DNA of 64,000 bases. Origin: Rhodospirillaceae bacterium. GTDB lineage: Bacteria > Pseudomonadota > Alphaproteobacteria > Rhodospirillales > Magnetospirillaceae. Positions 1 to 8,611 of this stretch are shown here, one piece after another. Both the position numbers and the translations under genes were made by a program. Position 1 is the stretch's first letter. Each line of letters opens with the position of its first letter. The stretch is taken from NCBI GenBank assembly GCA_030151865.1, contig JASLCK010000007.1, positions 3,556 to 67,555 of the forward strand. The letters are read 5' to 3'. The notes below the pieces were generated by a model. The model was not told the DNA's origin and did not search any database. It saw only the letters and a program-made list of their open reading frames with translations.

Positions 1-41
1 GGGCCTATTGATCCTTCGACCATCGCCAAACCCAGGGTTTC

Positions 42-58
42 CCTGAACTTTGATCAGG
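42..58. promoter_or_regulatory. Short dyad upstream of the luxR-type gene
   Basis: The 17 bp segment has arms CCTGA and TCAGG around 7 bases. It resembles the outer CTG..CAG arms of a lux box, with 9 rather than 10 bases between them. It lies about 105 bp upstream of the proposed luxR start. It could be an operator for that regulator, but a dyad this short can arise by chance. Confidence 0.25.
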
Positions 59-164
59 TAAAAAGCCTTCTCAAAGAGAGGATAAGGCGTTGTCACCCAT
101 CACAGAAATGTGAAAGATTAAATCGCTCGCCATGCGGGGGTTTGGCTGGGCGACGAGGGGAAAA

Positions 165-878
165 GTGAAGGAAATCTTCGATTTTCTGAATGATCTGGCT
201 GACGCCGAAAGCGAAACGGCGGAGCAGCAAGTCTTGGCGCGCCACCTTGCCCGCCTTGGCATGCCACTTTACTGCTATGCCAATATGGGCCGCCAATACA
301 GCTCCCCCCTGGTCGTCACCAACTTTCCGACCAGTTGGGTAAGACATTATGCAGAGAGCGGCTATATCGAACAGGATATAGTTATACAATATGGCCGTAA
401 GGCGATTCTTCCCTATCGCTGGCAATCCTTAATCACAAAATGCAAAGTCAATTCAATCCAAAGACGCATATTTCAGGAAGCATCACTGCATGGGTTGCAT
501 GATGGACTTGCCATACCGATCCAAGGTTATGGCCACGACTTCGCAATTTTGTCCCTTGCAGTGACGGAACGCGAATTTCCCCGCAGTATGGAGGCCAATA
601 AGCATCAGGCCCACCTGATCGCCCTGCACTACCATTCAGCGACTGAGGCAAGAAACCAGCCGGAACAGCAAACCCCGGAAGTCAATCTGTCGCCCCGCGA
701 AATTGAATGCCTGAAATGGATCTCAAAGGGCAAGACAGCGTGGGAAATCGCCCAGATTCTAAAAATCTCGGAACGCACCGCCGTTTATCACATTGAAAAT
801 GCCAAACGGAAACTGGGCGTCAATACCCGCAACCATGCGGTTGCAAAAGCCATTACCCTTGGCCTGATTGAACCCTGA
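165..878 (+). CDS. LuxR-family quorum-sensing type transcriptional regulator
   Basis: Cytoplasmic DNA-binding regulator of 237 residues. The N-terminal two thirds is an autoinducer-binding domain. Aligned by eye to TraR, the pocket residues are present: W and Y four apart (SWVRHY), D nine residues after that Y, and W in PYRW, equivalent to TraR W57, Y61, D70 and W85. The C-terminal 65 residues form a LuxR helix-turn-helix (LSPREIECLKWISKGKTAWE). The GTG at 165 has GAGGGG four bases upstream, whereas the in-frame ATG at 132 has no ribosome site, so 165 is preferred. No luxI-like synthase is visible, so this is either a LuxR solo or its partner lies left of the window. Signal identity is inference. 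Confidence 0.85.
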   Translation: MKEIFDFLNDLADAESETAEQQVLARHLARLGMPLYCYANMGRQYSSPLVVTNFPTSWVRHYAESGYIEQDIVIQYGRKAILPYRWQSLITKCKVNSIQRRIFQEASLHGLHDGLAIPIQGYGHDFAILSLAVTEREFPRSMEANKHQAHLIALHYHSATEARNQPEQQTPEVNLSPREIECLKWISKGKTAWEIAQILKISERTAVYHIENAKRKLGVNTRNHAVAKAITLGLIEP

Positions 879-885
879 AACTCTA

Positions 886-902
886 GGGCTTCTGCCCCTT
901 TT
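886..902 (+). terminator. Weak hairpin after the luxR-type gene
   Basis: GGGC-TTCT-GCCC followed by CTTTT, starting 8 bp after the luxR stop codon. The stem is only 4 bp, so this is a weak candidate for intrinsic termination. Confidence 0.35.
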
Positions 903-992
903 CTCCTGCATATCCTTACAGGTGCCTCCCCGGCTGGGGATGGGCTCCAATGCCCTCAACGACAGTAAGGTATAGGGAAGGAGCCCCCGTCC

Positions 993-1181
993 ATGACTTC
1001 GGGAACTCGACTGGAACAAGCCTGCGCAATCAAAGCAGCCCTTAACGGCCTTTATGAGGACGCCTGCGACGCCAATCTGAAGATGGTCGCACATATGATC
1101 GGGGTGGCGCTGGAAGCGGTTGCCGAGGTCACAGACCGCCCGCAACCAAAACTGCGACTGCTCAAGGGCGGACTGGGCTAA
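993..1181 (+). CDS. Small conserved-looking hypothetical protein (62 aa)
   Basis: A 62-residue acidic/amphipathic protein whose family I do not recognise. The start is supported by GGGAAGGAG nine bases upstream of the ATG. Residues 7-45 look helical, with alternating hydrophobic and charged positions and two cysteines, followed by a short basic tail (KLRLLKGG). It stands alone between the luxR-type gene and the convergent YaiI-family gene. The strong ribosome site and codon use like the neighbours support a real gene; function is unknown. Confidence 0.55.
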   Translation: MTSGTRLEQACAIKAALNGLYEDACDANLKMVAHMIGVALEAVAEVTDRPQPKLRLLKGGLG

Positions 1182-1198
1182 CCCCGCCCAGGCGCCCG

Positions 1199-1651
1199 CT
1201 AAGCGCCACGCCGCCGCATTTGCTGCACCAACCGTTCCAACCCATCCAGGAAACGTGAGCGGTCCTGCTTCCCATAGGGACGCGGACCGCCTGTGACCTC
1301 CCCCGCATCGCGCAAGTCGGTCATCAGATCGCGCACGGCCACCGCCATGCCGATCGAGCCTTCATCGAAGGCCTTGCCACGATGATCAATCCCCAACGCC
1401 CCCTTGGCCAAACAACGGGCCGCCAGCGGCACGTCGGCGGTCACCACCAGATCCTCGGACCCGATCAGTTCGACGATCCGATCGTCGGCGGCGTTCAGAC
1501 CTTCGGCGACAACGATCTGCTGAACCGGGCCTCCATCGAAGCCACGCATCCAACTGTTTCCCACCATGACAACCGGAATGTGGTGCCGCAGCGCCACCCG
1601 AACCGCCTCGTCCTTGACCGGACAAGCGTCGGCATCAACAAAAATTTTCAC
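1199..1651 (-). CDS. YaiI/YqxD family (UPF0178, DUF188) protein
   Basis: A 150-residue protein of the UPF0178 family, a widespread PIN-like/NYN-like fold of uncertain biochemical role. The diagnostic N-terminus FVDADACPVKDE is present, with a second acidic cluster around VVTADVPLAARCL and the C-terminal GGPRPYGKQDRSRF characteristic of the family. The open frame extends to 1729, but the family begins just before KIFVDADAC, so the GTG at 1651 with AGGTGG upstream is the better start and gives normal family length. It converges with the 62-residue gene with only 17 bp between stop codons. Confidence 0.9.
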   Translation of the reverse strand: MKIFVDADACPVKDEAVRVALRHHIPVVMVGNSWMRGFDGGPVQQIVVAEGLNAADDRIVELIGSEDLVVTADVPLAARCLAKGALGIDHRGKAFDEGSIGMAVAVRDLMTDLRDAGEVTGGPRPYGKQDRSRFLDGLERLVQQMRRRGA

Positions 1652-2058
1652 GTGCCACCTATGCGAAAGATTTATAAACCCAGACAGGCTTATCGCCTGA
1701 TCGGGAAAGATATTGGGGCGGAGAACCATCTAAAAGATTAAGAATTATAACAAATAAAAACTCATCACGATGATCAATTTATTGGTATAAAAATACAAAG
1801 GCACCGCAACAAACCCTACACCTTTGCTTAATTGACCACCCCATACATTCAAGACACTGAAAATAATAAATTTATTATATGATAAAACACAAAATAATGC
1901 CCTGGCTGACTTTGATCAAGTCTATGACCTTGGTAGAAATCCAAGGCTCTAATTCAGTGGTATTAACACTAAAATTTATTGACCCACCCCTCTGAATATC
2001 CCATATGTCAGACATACGCTTGGATGAGCCGCAAGCCGCCGGGATAAAGAGAGGACCA
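1652..2058. other. AT-rich intergenic region upstream of the PAS/MCP pair
   Basis: About 400 bp without a convincing gene, strikingly AT-rich against its surroundings. It holds a perfect 16 bp palindrome ATAATAAATTTATTAT (1863-1878), a dyad CCTTGG-N7-CCAAGG (1928-1946) and an FNR-like site (1906-1919). It divides the YaiI-family gene (minus strand) from the PAS/MCP genes (plus strand), so it should contain both promoters. No clear -35/-10 pair could be chosen. Confidence 0.6.
1906..1919. promoter_or_regulatory. Candidate FNR-type box upstream of the PAS/MCP genes
   Basis: CTGAC-TTTG-ATCAA matches the FNR/FixK pattern TTGAY-N4-RTCAA with one mismatch. It lies about 140 bp upstream of the PAS gene start. 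An FNR-type regulator is encoded in this window (10592-11326), so control by oxygen is plausible; this is inference. Confidence 0.4.
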
Positions 2059-2583
2059 ATGTCGGACAAAGCACAGCACCTGACGGGACGAGAACGGACT
2101 TTTGATCAAGATCAGATCATTGTCAGCAAGACCGACCTGACGGGCCGCATCACCTATGTCAATGACATTTTCCTCGACGTCTCCGGCTATAGCGAAGCCG
2201 AAGCCATGGGGCAACCCCACAGCCTGGTGCGACACCCCAATACCCCCCGCTGCCTTTTCCAATTGATGTGGGAATATCTGGACGCGAACCGCGAAATTTT
2301 CGTCTACATCAACAATCGGGCGATCAACGGGGATCATTATTGGGTTTTGGCCCACATCACGCCCACCTTCAACCTGAAGGGCGAGAAAGTCGGGTATCAC
2401 TCGAATCGTCGGGTGCCGCGCCCAGAACCGGTGCAAAAGCTGCAACCCCTGTACGACAAGCTGTTGCAAGAAGAACGACGTCACTCCGACCGCAAAGTTG
2501 GCCAACAGGCCGCTTACGGCATGTTGATGGACATCCTTAAGCAGGAAGGTAAGCCCTATGCCGAATTTGTCCTCAGTCTCTAA
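2059..2583 (+). CDS. Aer-like PAS domain redox-sensor protein (stand-alone)
   Basis: A 174-residue soluble protein with one PAS domain at about residues 15-125. The core segments are those of the Aer group, which binds FAD and senses redox state or oxygen: [26 protein letters not shown] and the aromatic MWEYL helix. The ATG at 2059 has GAGAGG six bases upstream and is preferred over the in-frame ATG at 2005. Its end overlaps the start of the chemoreceptor gene by 26 bp in another frame. In E. coli Aer the PAS and signalling modules are one polypeptide; here they are two. FAD binding is inferred from family resemblance. Confidence 0.85.
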   Translation: MSDKAQHLTGRERTFDQDQIIVSKTDLTGRITYVNDIFLDVSGYSEAEAMGQPHSLVRHPNTPRCLFQLMWEYLDANREIFVYINNRAINGDHYWVLAHITPTFNLKGEKVGYHSNRRVPRPEPVQKLQPLYDKLLQEERRHSDRKVGQQAAYGMLMDILKQEGKPYAEFVLSL

Positions 2584-3847
2584 GGCCAAGCTGGCGCTCT
2601 ACGCTTCGGGCGCGGCCGTCTTTGTGGTTGCCCTCGTTTCGCTGATCCTGGGGGACTGGACGCCTGCGGTACTGTCGGCCCTGACGCTGATTCCGGTTCT
2701 GATGGGCATCAACGCCATCAACCGCGCCAGCGCCAGCATCGACAAGGCCGTCAAGGTCTGTGAACAGGCCGCCAAGGGCGATCTCAACAGCCGCATCCTT
2801 GATATTCGCGGCAAGGGCAACGTCGCCTTTATGCTGCGCAACGTCAATCGCCTGCTCGATCTGACCGAAGCCTTCTGCAAGGAAGCCGAAGCGGCCATGC
2901 AGGAAGCCAACGAGCGGCATTATTACCGTAAGATCATCACCACCGGTCTGCGCGGCGATTTCGTGCGCCATGCCACCACCATCAACAGTTCGCTCGACCT
3001 GATGAAGCAGCGCGACGATGATGCGCTGCGCTTCGCCCAGGACAATGTGCGCACCCTGGTGCAGGAAGTGTCCTCGGCCTCGGCCCAGTTGAAGGCCAGT
3101 TCGCAGCGCCTGACCCGCAATGCCGACGAAACCGTGAGCGAGGCCCTGACTTCAGCTGCCGCCGCCGAGCAGGCTTCCGCCAATGTGCAGGCCGTCGCCG
3201 CCGCGACCGAGGAACTGGCGTCCTCCTTCGGCGAGATCAACCGTCAGGCCACCTTGTCGACGCAAATCTCGTCCGAAGCGGTGGAAACCGCCGAACGCAC
3301 CGACGGCACCGTGCGCGAACTGGGCGACGCCGCCCAGCGGATTGGCGGGGTGCTGACCCTGATCCAAGACATCGCGGGCAAAACCAACCTTTTGGCCCTG
3401 AACGCCACCATCGAAGCAGCGCGGGCGGGCGAGGCCGGTAAGGGCTTTGCCGTGGTGGCGGCGGAAGTCAAGAACCTGGCCAATCAGACGGCGCGCGCCA
3501 CCGAAGAAATCGCCAACCACGCCAACCAGATCCAAACCGCTTCGGGCGGGGCTGCCGACGCCATCCGCGAAATCGCCCAGACGGTGGCCCATATCCAGGA
3601 AACCTCGACCGCCGTTGCGGGCGCAGTGGAAGAACAGAACGCCGTTACCCTGGAAATTTCGCGCAATATCGCCGAGGCCGCGACCGGCACCAATTCGGTG
3701 TCCGAATGCGTCGCCATCGTGCGCCAGACCGCCGAACAGACCAGCAGCGAAGCCATGGAAATCTCGGCAGCCGCCGATTCCCTGGCCCAGCGGGCTTCGA
3801 CCCTGCAAACCCAGGTGGACCGCTTTATCGCCAGCATTCACGCCTGA
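2558..3847 (+). CDS. Methyl-accepting chemotaxis protein partner of the PAS protein
   Basis: A 429-residue membrane chemoreceptor. Two adjacent hydrophobic segments at about residues 10-50 leave almost no periplasmic domain. A HAMP-like linker follows (about 50-100), then a long methyl-accepting helical hairpin whose conserved tip is [20 protein letters not shown], the CheA/CheW contact region. The start lies inside the PAS gene with AGGAAGG upstream, so translation is probably coupled. With no ligand-binding ectodomain, it most likely takes its input from the PAS protein, as the Aer signalling half does. A strong terminator follows. Confidence 0.92.
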   Translation: MPNLSSVSKAKLALYASGAAVFVVALVSLILGDWTPAVLSALTLIPVLMGINAINRASASIDKAVKVCEQAAKGDLNSRILDIRGKGNVAFMLRNVNRLLDLTEAFCKEAEAAMQEANERHYYRKIITTGLRGDFVRHATTINSSLDLMKQRDDDALRFAQDNVRTLVQEVSSASAQLKASSQRLTRNADETVSEALTSAAAAEQASANVQAVAAATEELASSFGEINRQATLSTQISSEAVETAERTDGTVRELGDAAQRIGGVLTLIQDIAGKTNLLALNATIEAARAGEAGKGFAVVAAEVKNLANQTARATEEIANHANQIQTASGGAADAIREIAQTVAHIQETSTAVAGAVEEQNAVTLEISRNIAEAATGTNSVSECVAIVRQTAEQTSSEAMEISAAADSLAQRASTLQTQVDRFIASIHA

Positions 3848-3865
3848 TTTTCAGCACTGAACAGC

Positions 3866-3900
3866 AAAAAGGCCGGGAAGACTATCTTCCCGGCCTTTTT
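3866..3900. terminator. Bidirectional intrinsic terminator (MCP / pgi)
   Basis: GGCCGGGAAG-ACTAT-CTTCCCGGCC, flanked by AAAAA on the left and TTTTT on the right. It sits between the converging chemoreceptor and pgi genes and can end transcription from both sides. Confidence 0.93.
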
Positions 3901-3949
3901 GCTGGCGATGTTCTGCGCTTTCGGCAAGCGGAGCAGTCCGAAGCCGACT

Positions 3950-5590
3950 TCAGCGCAACTGCTTCATAAAGTTGATCAGGCCATTGGTGCTGGCGTCGTG
4001 GCCGCTGACCGGTGCGTCGTCTTTCAACTCCGGCAGGATGACCTTAGCCAACTGCTTGCCCAGTTCCACGCCCCATTGATCGAAGCTGTTGACCTGCCAG
4101 ACCACCCCTTGGACGAAAATCTTATGTTCGTACAAGGCGATCAGACGGCCCAAGGTGCGCGGCGTCAGTTCACGGTACAGCAAGGAATTGGTCGGGCGGT
4201 TGCCTGTGAAGACCCGGTGCGGGATCGCCGCCTCCAGGGCGTCGCCGTCCAAACCCTGACGGGTCAGTTCGGCCCGCACTTCCTCGGGCGTTTTGCCGCG
4301 CATCAGGGCTTCGGTCTGGGCGAAGAAGTTGGACAGCAGCAGGCTGTGATGTTCCCCCAGCGGATTCTGGCTGCGGGCAGCGGCCATGAAATCGGCGGGC
4401 ACGATCCGCGTGCCCTGATGGATCAGCTGGTAAAAAGCGTGCTGGCCGTTGGTGCCCGGCTCGCCAAAAATGATCGGGCCAGTCTGATAATCCACCGGAC
4501 GGCCGTCGCGGGTCACGCTCTTGCCGTTGGATTCCATATCGGCCTGCTGCAGATAGGCCGGGAAGCGGTGCAGATACTGGTCGTAAGGCAGGATCGCCTG
4601 GCTGTCGGCACCAAAGAAATCCACATACCACACCCCCAGCATGGCCAGGATCACCGGCATATTGGCCGATAAGGGCGCAGTGCGGAAATGCTCATCCATT
4701 TCAAAGGCGCCGGTCAGCAATTCCTCGAACTGCTCGAACCCGACCGCGACGGCGATCGACAGGCCGATGGCCGACCACAAAGAGTAGCGCCCGCCAACCC
4801 AGTCCCAGAATTCGAACATGTGATCGGTATCGATGCCAAACGCCCCGACTTCCTTGGCGTTGGTGGACAAGGCGACGAAATGGCTGGCCACCGCATCCTC
4901 GCCCAAGGCGTCGGTGATCCAGTTGCGCGCCGTGCGGGCGTTGGCGATGGTTTCCTGGGTGGTGAAGGTCTTGCTGGCGACGATAAACAGCGTGGTATCG
5001 GGCCTGCAATGCTTCAGCACCGTATGGATATGGCTGGCATCGACGTTGGAAACGAAATGGCTGTGCAGCCCGTCCTGCCAGAACGGCCGCAACGCTTCGG
5101 TCGCCATGACCGGCCCCAGATCGGACCCGCCAATACCGATATTCACCACATCGGTGATTTGCTGACCGGTCGCGCCGCGCCACGCCCCCGAACGCACCGC
5201 GTCCGAGAAGTGGCGCATTTTTTCCAACACCCGCTTCACATCGGGCATGACGTCATGGCCGTTGACCAAAATCGCCCGGTCGGACCGGTTGCGCAAAGCC
5301 ACATGCAGCACCGAGCGCTTTTCGGTGCAATTGATAGTCTCGCCCGCAAACATGCGGTCGCGCCACTGCGCCACCCCGGCCTGCTCGGCCAGTTGCATCA
5401 GCAGCGAAAAGGTTTCGCCGGTAATTCGGTTCTTTGAATAATCCAGCAGCAGATCATCGCCCAAGCTCAGCGAGAACGTCTCGAACCGCTTGGGGTCTGC
5501 GGCGAACAAATCGCGCAGATGCAGATCGCGCACGGCATCGTAATGCCGGGAAAGAGCATGCCACGCGGGCAGCGTCGTCAAAGCTTGCAT
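3950..5590 (-). CDS. pgi: Glucose-6-phosphate isomerase
   Basis: A 546-residue cytoplasmic enzyme interconverting glucose-6-phosphate and fructose-6-phosphate (glycolysis/gluconeogenesis). Recognisable segments are the phosphate-binding [18 protein letters not shown] and [15 protein letters not shown], and the C-terminal signature [14 protein letters not shown]. The open frame begins at 5635, but the ATG at 5590 ([13 protein letters not shown]) has GGAAG five bases upstream and fits the family N-terminus. It stands alone, with its 3' end at the shared terminator. Confidence 0.98.
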   Translation of the reverse strand: MQALTTLPAWHALSRHYDAVRDLHLRDLFAADPKRFETFSLSLGDDLLLDYSKNRITGETFSLLMQLAEQAGVAQWRDRMFAGETINCTEKRSVLHVALRNRSDRAILVNGHDVMPDVKRVLEKMRHFSDAVRSGAWRGATGQQITDVVNIGIGGSDLGPVMATEALRPFWQDGLHSHFVSNVDASHIHTVLKHCRPDTTLFIVASKTFTTQETIANARTARNWITDALGEDAVASHFVALSTNAKEVGAFGIDTDHMFEFWDWVGGRYSLWSAIGLSIAVAVGFEQFEELLTGAFEMDEHFRTAPLSANMPVILAMLGVWYVDFFGADSQAILPYDQYLHRFPAYLQQADMESNGKSVTRDGRPVDYQTGPIIFGEPGTNGQHAFYQLIHQGTRIVPADFMAAARSQNPLGEHHSLLLSNFFAQTEALMRGKTPEEVRAELTRQGLDGDALEAAIPHRVFTGNRPTNSLLYRELTPRTLGRLIALYEHKIFVQGVVWQVNSFDQWGVELGKQLAKVILPELKDDAPVSGHDASTNGLINFMKQLR

Positions 5591-5722
5591 GGTTCTTCCG
5601 CCATGAGTTCCATAAAGAAACTCTAGCAGAGACAAACCGTTAGGGCCATCCTTTGCGCGACACCAAAAGATATATCCATCATTCTGTCATGGTTATCCCC
5701 CGACAGAACCTTTCCGGCGGGA

Positions 5723-7429
5723 TTACCCTTTGAATCCGGCCCGGCTCAACAGAGCATGGAAATCCCGCAAGGCATTCTCGCGGTCTTGCGGGTTGGTGAT
5801 GCCTTCCAGGAAATGCTGATCGAAATTGGGCTGCCGCAACACCGAGATGGCCCGTTGCCGGGCCATGGCCTGCGCCTTGCCCGCCGTCGGCAATACGCCC
5901 GAGGCGCAGAATTCCACCAGATGGGTGGCCCGACGGCGCAAAGGAGCGTCGGCTTCGTCCAGCTTTTCAATGATGCGTTCAGCCTGGATGTAATGCGCCA
6001 GCACATCATCAAAGCCGCCGCAAACCTCTTCCCGCACCTGCTCATCCAAAGCGGTCGCGGCAGCGACGGTCTGGTAAAGCCGGGTCACCAGCAGCATCTT
6101 GTCACGCGGCGGCCACTTTACCGGGGCCAGGGCCGCCATGCTGGGCACCCGCGCCACCGCGTAAAGCTGGGCGATGATTTGTTCCCCCAGGGTTTCGCCC
6201 AATTTGCTGGCGGCCAACTGACAGAGATAGACGGTGCGGAACAAAGGATCTTCGAACGTACCGCACATGCCATCGACGGCGGCGCGCAGGGCAGGCAGGC
6301 CCCCCTCCTCGCCCAACAGGACATAACGCCGGGTCAGGGCCTCGGCGGCCTCCGCACCACCCAGAAAGCCTTCGGGGCGGAACAGACGCAGCGCGATTTC
6401 GCGGAAGGCTTCCCGCTCGTGGGCTGGATCATGGCGGCTCAGTGGCTGACCGCCCGCCAGTTGATATAAAAGCCGTTCCATCAGGGTGCGCTTGGTTTCC
6501 TCCAACCGCCCCTTGGCCAACATCGGATTCAAGACATCGATCTGCTCGCGCGCGTCGCTTTTGGCGGCGGCGAACCGGCCTTCGTACAAATCGGCGATGG
6601 CGCACAAAGCCTGGGCCAGATTGCGCTGATGGCCCAAAATATCCTGCAAGGCGGTCGGCACCCCGACCACATCGGCGATGACCCCGTCCAGCAGTCCCAG
6701 CACTTCGCTGCGCTGATCGGGGGCAGCCAACGCCACCAACCGCTCCAGCTTGCCCAACCAGTTACGGTGTTCCACCAGATCGCGCGACAGCACCACCAGG
6801 GCGTAATAATCGGCCTCGCCGGGCGGAGCCAGATTTTCGACCCGACGCAGCACTTCGTCCAAATCGTTCTTCAGCTTGGGAAGATTGGGGTTCTCGTCAG
6901 CCTTGCGGGCTTTTTGGGTCATCGCGGCGACGGATCGATAAATCTCATCGCGGCGATTGCGCGGGTCTTCGCCCAACGCCTTGCCTTGCAGCGAAGACAC
7001 CCGATCGACCGCCGCCGGAAACAGGGTGTCCACTTCCTGCACCTTCTTCAAGGCGCGGTAGTTGTGCATCAGTTCGGTCGGGGTCAGATAGACTTTTTCG
7101 ATATATTTGCGAAACAGCCGGTTGATGGTAACCCGGCTTTCCAGTCGGTAATATTCCTGGGGCTGACGGCAGACTGGGGCCTGATCGATGGGCACGATGG
7201 TGACGCGCATCTCTTCTTGCTTGCGCATCTCGGTCATGATCACGTTTTCCGTAACCAGTCCGTCAGCGCGTTCCCAGCACTTTAGAACCCGCACCCCTTC
7301 CGCCGAGCTTTTACCAAAAATCGTCTTGGCAGCGGCCCGCGCCGCGCTTTCCGTTTCCCTGATATCTTCGGTAGACCACCGGCCATCGCGGCAGGTTTGA
7401 ATCTCGAAGCTGGCACGACCACCCGCCAT
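5723..7429 (-). CDS. Large helical protein of unknown function (568 aa)
   Basis: I do not recognise a family. Residues 1-60 look like a small alpha/beta module (SFEIQTCRDGRWSTEDI, then a helix ending FGKSSAEGVRVLKCWE). The rest is mostly alpha-helical and rich in Ala, Leu, Arg and Glu, without membrane segments or catalytic signatures, suggesting a scaffold or tandem-helix fold. The ATG at 7429 with GGGGA just upstream is preferred over a TTG four codons earlier. It lies downstream of a small cyclic-nucleotide-binding protein on the same strand, so the two may be co-transcribed and act together; that link is inference. Confidence 0.75.
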   Translation of the reverse strand: MAGGRASFEIQTCRDGRWSTEDIRETESAARAAAKTIFGKSSAEGVRVLKCWERADGLVTENVIMTEMRKQEEMRVTIVPIDQAPVCRQPQEYYRLESRVTINRLFRKYIEKVYLTPTELMHNYRALKKVQEVDTLFPAAVDRVSSLQGKALGEDPRNRRDEIYRSVAAMTQKARKADENPNLPKLKNDLDEVLRRVENLAPPGEADYYALVVLSRDLVEHRNWLGKLERLVALAAPDQRSEVLGLLDGVIADVVGVPTALQDILGHQRNLAQALCAIADLYEGRFAAAKSDAREQIDVLNPMLAKGRLEETKRTLMERLLYQLAGGQPLSRHDPAHEREAFREIALRLFRPEGFLGGAEAAEALTRRYVLLGEEGGLPALRAAVDGMCGTFEDPLFRTVYLCQLAASKLGETLGEQIIAQLYAVARVPSMAALAPVKWPPRDKMLLVTRLYQTVAAATALDEQVREEVCGGFDDVLAHYIQAERIIEKLDEADAPLRRRATHLVEFCASGVLPTAGKAQAMARQRAISVLRQPNFDQHFLEGITNPQDRENALRDFHALLSRAGFKG

Positions 7430-7449
7430 CTTTCCCCACAAGTTTTCGG

Positions 7450-7471
7450 CCCCCTTTATTAATTAAGGGGG
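7450..7471. repeat. Inverted repeat just upstream of the 568-aa gene
   Basis: CCCCCTT and AAGGGGG arms (7 bp) enclose an 8 bp AT-rich loop that itself contains TTAATTAA. It ends 21 bp before the start codon of the 568-residue gene, in the gap after the cyclic-nucleotide-binding gene. No T-run follows, so an operator or a 5'-leader hairpin fits better than a terminator. Confidence 0.6.
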
Positions 7472-7528
7472 TTTAAATAACCACGTCAACAAAGATTAAG
7501 ATTTTTACACAGACCATCCCGCCCGATT

Positions 7529-7900
7529 TCAGGAATTCAGCATGCGGTTGGTCATGTCGCGGATATTACGGACGAATATATTCAAAAGACCGCGGATAAA
7601 AGGATCGGTCTTGCGCAGCTTTTCTTCCAGAACCGCCTCGGTCACGATGACCAGGGTGGATACCTCGACGGCGCGCGCCATGGCCATGCGGGGCTTATTG
7701 TCGACCAGCGCCATTTCCCCGAAAATACCGCCAGCTTCGATATGGCCCAACACGATCATCTCGCCGCTGGGCGATTGCTTGCTGATTTCGACCCGACCGC
7801 TTTGCACCAGATAGGCGCAACGCCGCCCCACCTCACCTTCCTTGAAGATCACTTCGCCATCGGCGTAAACCCGCCGATCCAGAACATCTCCGCTTGCCAT
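7529..7900 (-). CDS. Cyclic nucleotide-binding domain protein
   Basis: A 123-residue single-domain protein of the Crp/cNMP-binding fold without a DNA-binding domain. The beta-barrel and phosphate-binding cassette are visible: FKEGEVGRRCAYLVQSGRVE, then GGIFGEMALVDNKPRMAMAR, where the FGEMAL helix and the following Arg normally contact the ligand phosphate. The ATG at 7900 has GGGAGG seven bases upstream; the longer frame to 7927 lacks such a site. It may transmit a cyclic nucleotide signal to the 568-residue protein encoded downstream. The ligand is not determined. Confidence 0.88.
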   Translation of the reverse strand: MASGDVLDRRVYADGEVIFKEGEVGRRCAYLVQSGRVEISKQSPSGEMIVLGHIEAGGIFGEMALVDNKPRMAMARAVEVSTLVIVTEAVLEEKLRKTDPFIRGLLNIFVRNIRDMTNRMLNS

Positions 7901-8128
7901 GGCTTTCCCTCCCCTTGCCGACACCATCCCGCCAACCCGTCAAAAAAGTAGCATAACGGCGTTTGCACCGCCTATGGCGACAGAGGATTAAGCCTTCTTT
8001 TCCTGACGTTTCCTGACCGGTATTTTTCCCTATCTCCGTCGCCCCTGGTTTTGCGGGCTGTGCGGCAGTTGCCGATCCGGCGCGCCTATGCGATAGTTTA
8101 AGGACAGGTCAGACAAGGAATCTTTGCC

Positions 8129-8533
8129 GTGTCGTTTTTCTGCTGGCAGGACAAATTCAGCGTCGGCGTTGACGCCATCGACAACGATCACCGGATTCTG
8201 GTCGATCTGATCGATCAGTTGCACGAGGCCTTTATCGACGGCCACGTGAATGAAACCGTGCGCTCCATCCTCGACGTGCTGGTGGATTACACCCATACCC
8301 ACTTTGACCGCGAAGAACAGTTGATGGCCGCCGCCGGTTATCCCGACCTGGAGCGCCACAAAGCGGTTCACGCAGAACTGCGCCGTCAGGTCGAGGAAGT
8401 GCGGGAAAAGGTGCTGTCCGGCACCGCTGGCCCCAAGGTCGGCAACGAGCTGTTGGCCTTTCTGCACGACTGGCTTTATTTCCATATCCTGGAACAGGAT
8501 AAGGACTACGTGCCTTACATGCGCAAGCCCTGA
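8129..8533 (+). CDS. Bacteriohemerythrin
   Basis: A 134-residue oxygen-binding non-haem diiron protein. The metal ligands of the hemerythrin fold are in place: H in DNDHRILVD, H and E in HTHFDREEQLM, the HKAVH pair (HxxxH) and the C-terminal HILEQD (HxxxxD). Single-domain proteins of this kind bind O2 and are common in microaerobic or motile proteobacteria, where they are thought to deliver or sense oxygen. The start is GTG with AAGGAA eight bases upstream. It is divergent from the cyclic-nucleotide-binding gene and convergent with panC. Confidence 0.93.
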   Translation: MSFFCWQDKFSVGVDAIDNDHRILVDLIDQLHEAFIDGHVNETVRSILDVLVDYTHTHFDREEQLMAAAGYPDLERHKAVHAELRRQVEEVREKVLSGTAGPKVGNELLAFLHDWLYFHILEQDKDYVPYMRKP

Positions 8534-8552
8534 CTGCCGTCAGAGACTGCAC

Positions 8553-8587
8553 CGCAAACAAAACAGGCCCCGGTTTTCCGGGGCCTG
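8553..8587. terminator. Intrinsic terminator (panC side, shared with hemerythrin)
   Basis: A 10 bp stem CAGGCCCCGG / CCGGGGCCTG with a TTTT loop at 8564-8587. On the minus strand it is followed by TTTTGTTTGC, a good T-tract for panBC. On the plus strand the tail CTTCATTTC is weaker. Confidence 0.88.
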
Positions 8588-8611
8588 CTTCATTTCATAA
8601 CGACCCAATCG

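Noticed and set aside
2005..2058. Earlier in-frame ATG for the PAS gene
   Set aside because: It has no ribosome site, whereas the ATG at 2059 has GAGAGG at good spacing and matches the family N-terminus.
2102..2115. FNR-like sequence TTGAT-CAAG-ATCAG
   Set aside because: It lies inside the PAS coding region (Phe-Asp-Gln-Asp-Gln codons), downstream of the start, so it is probably coincidental.
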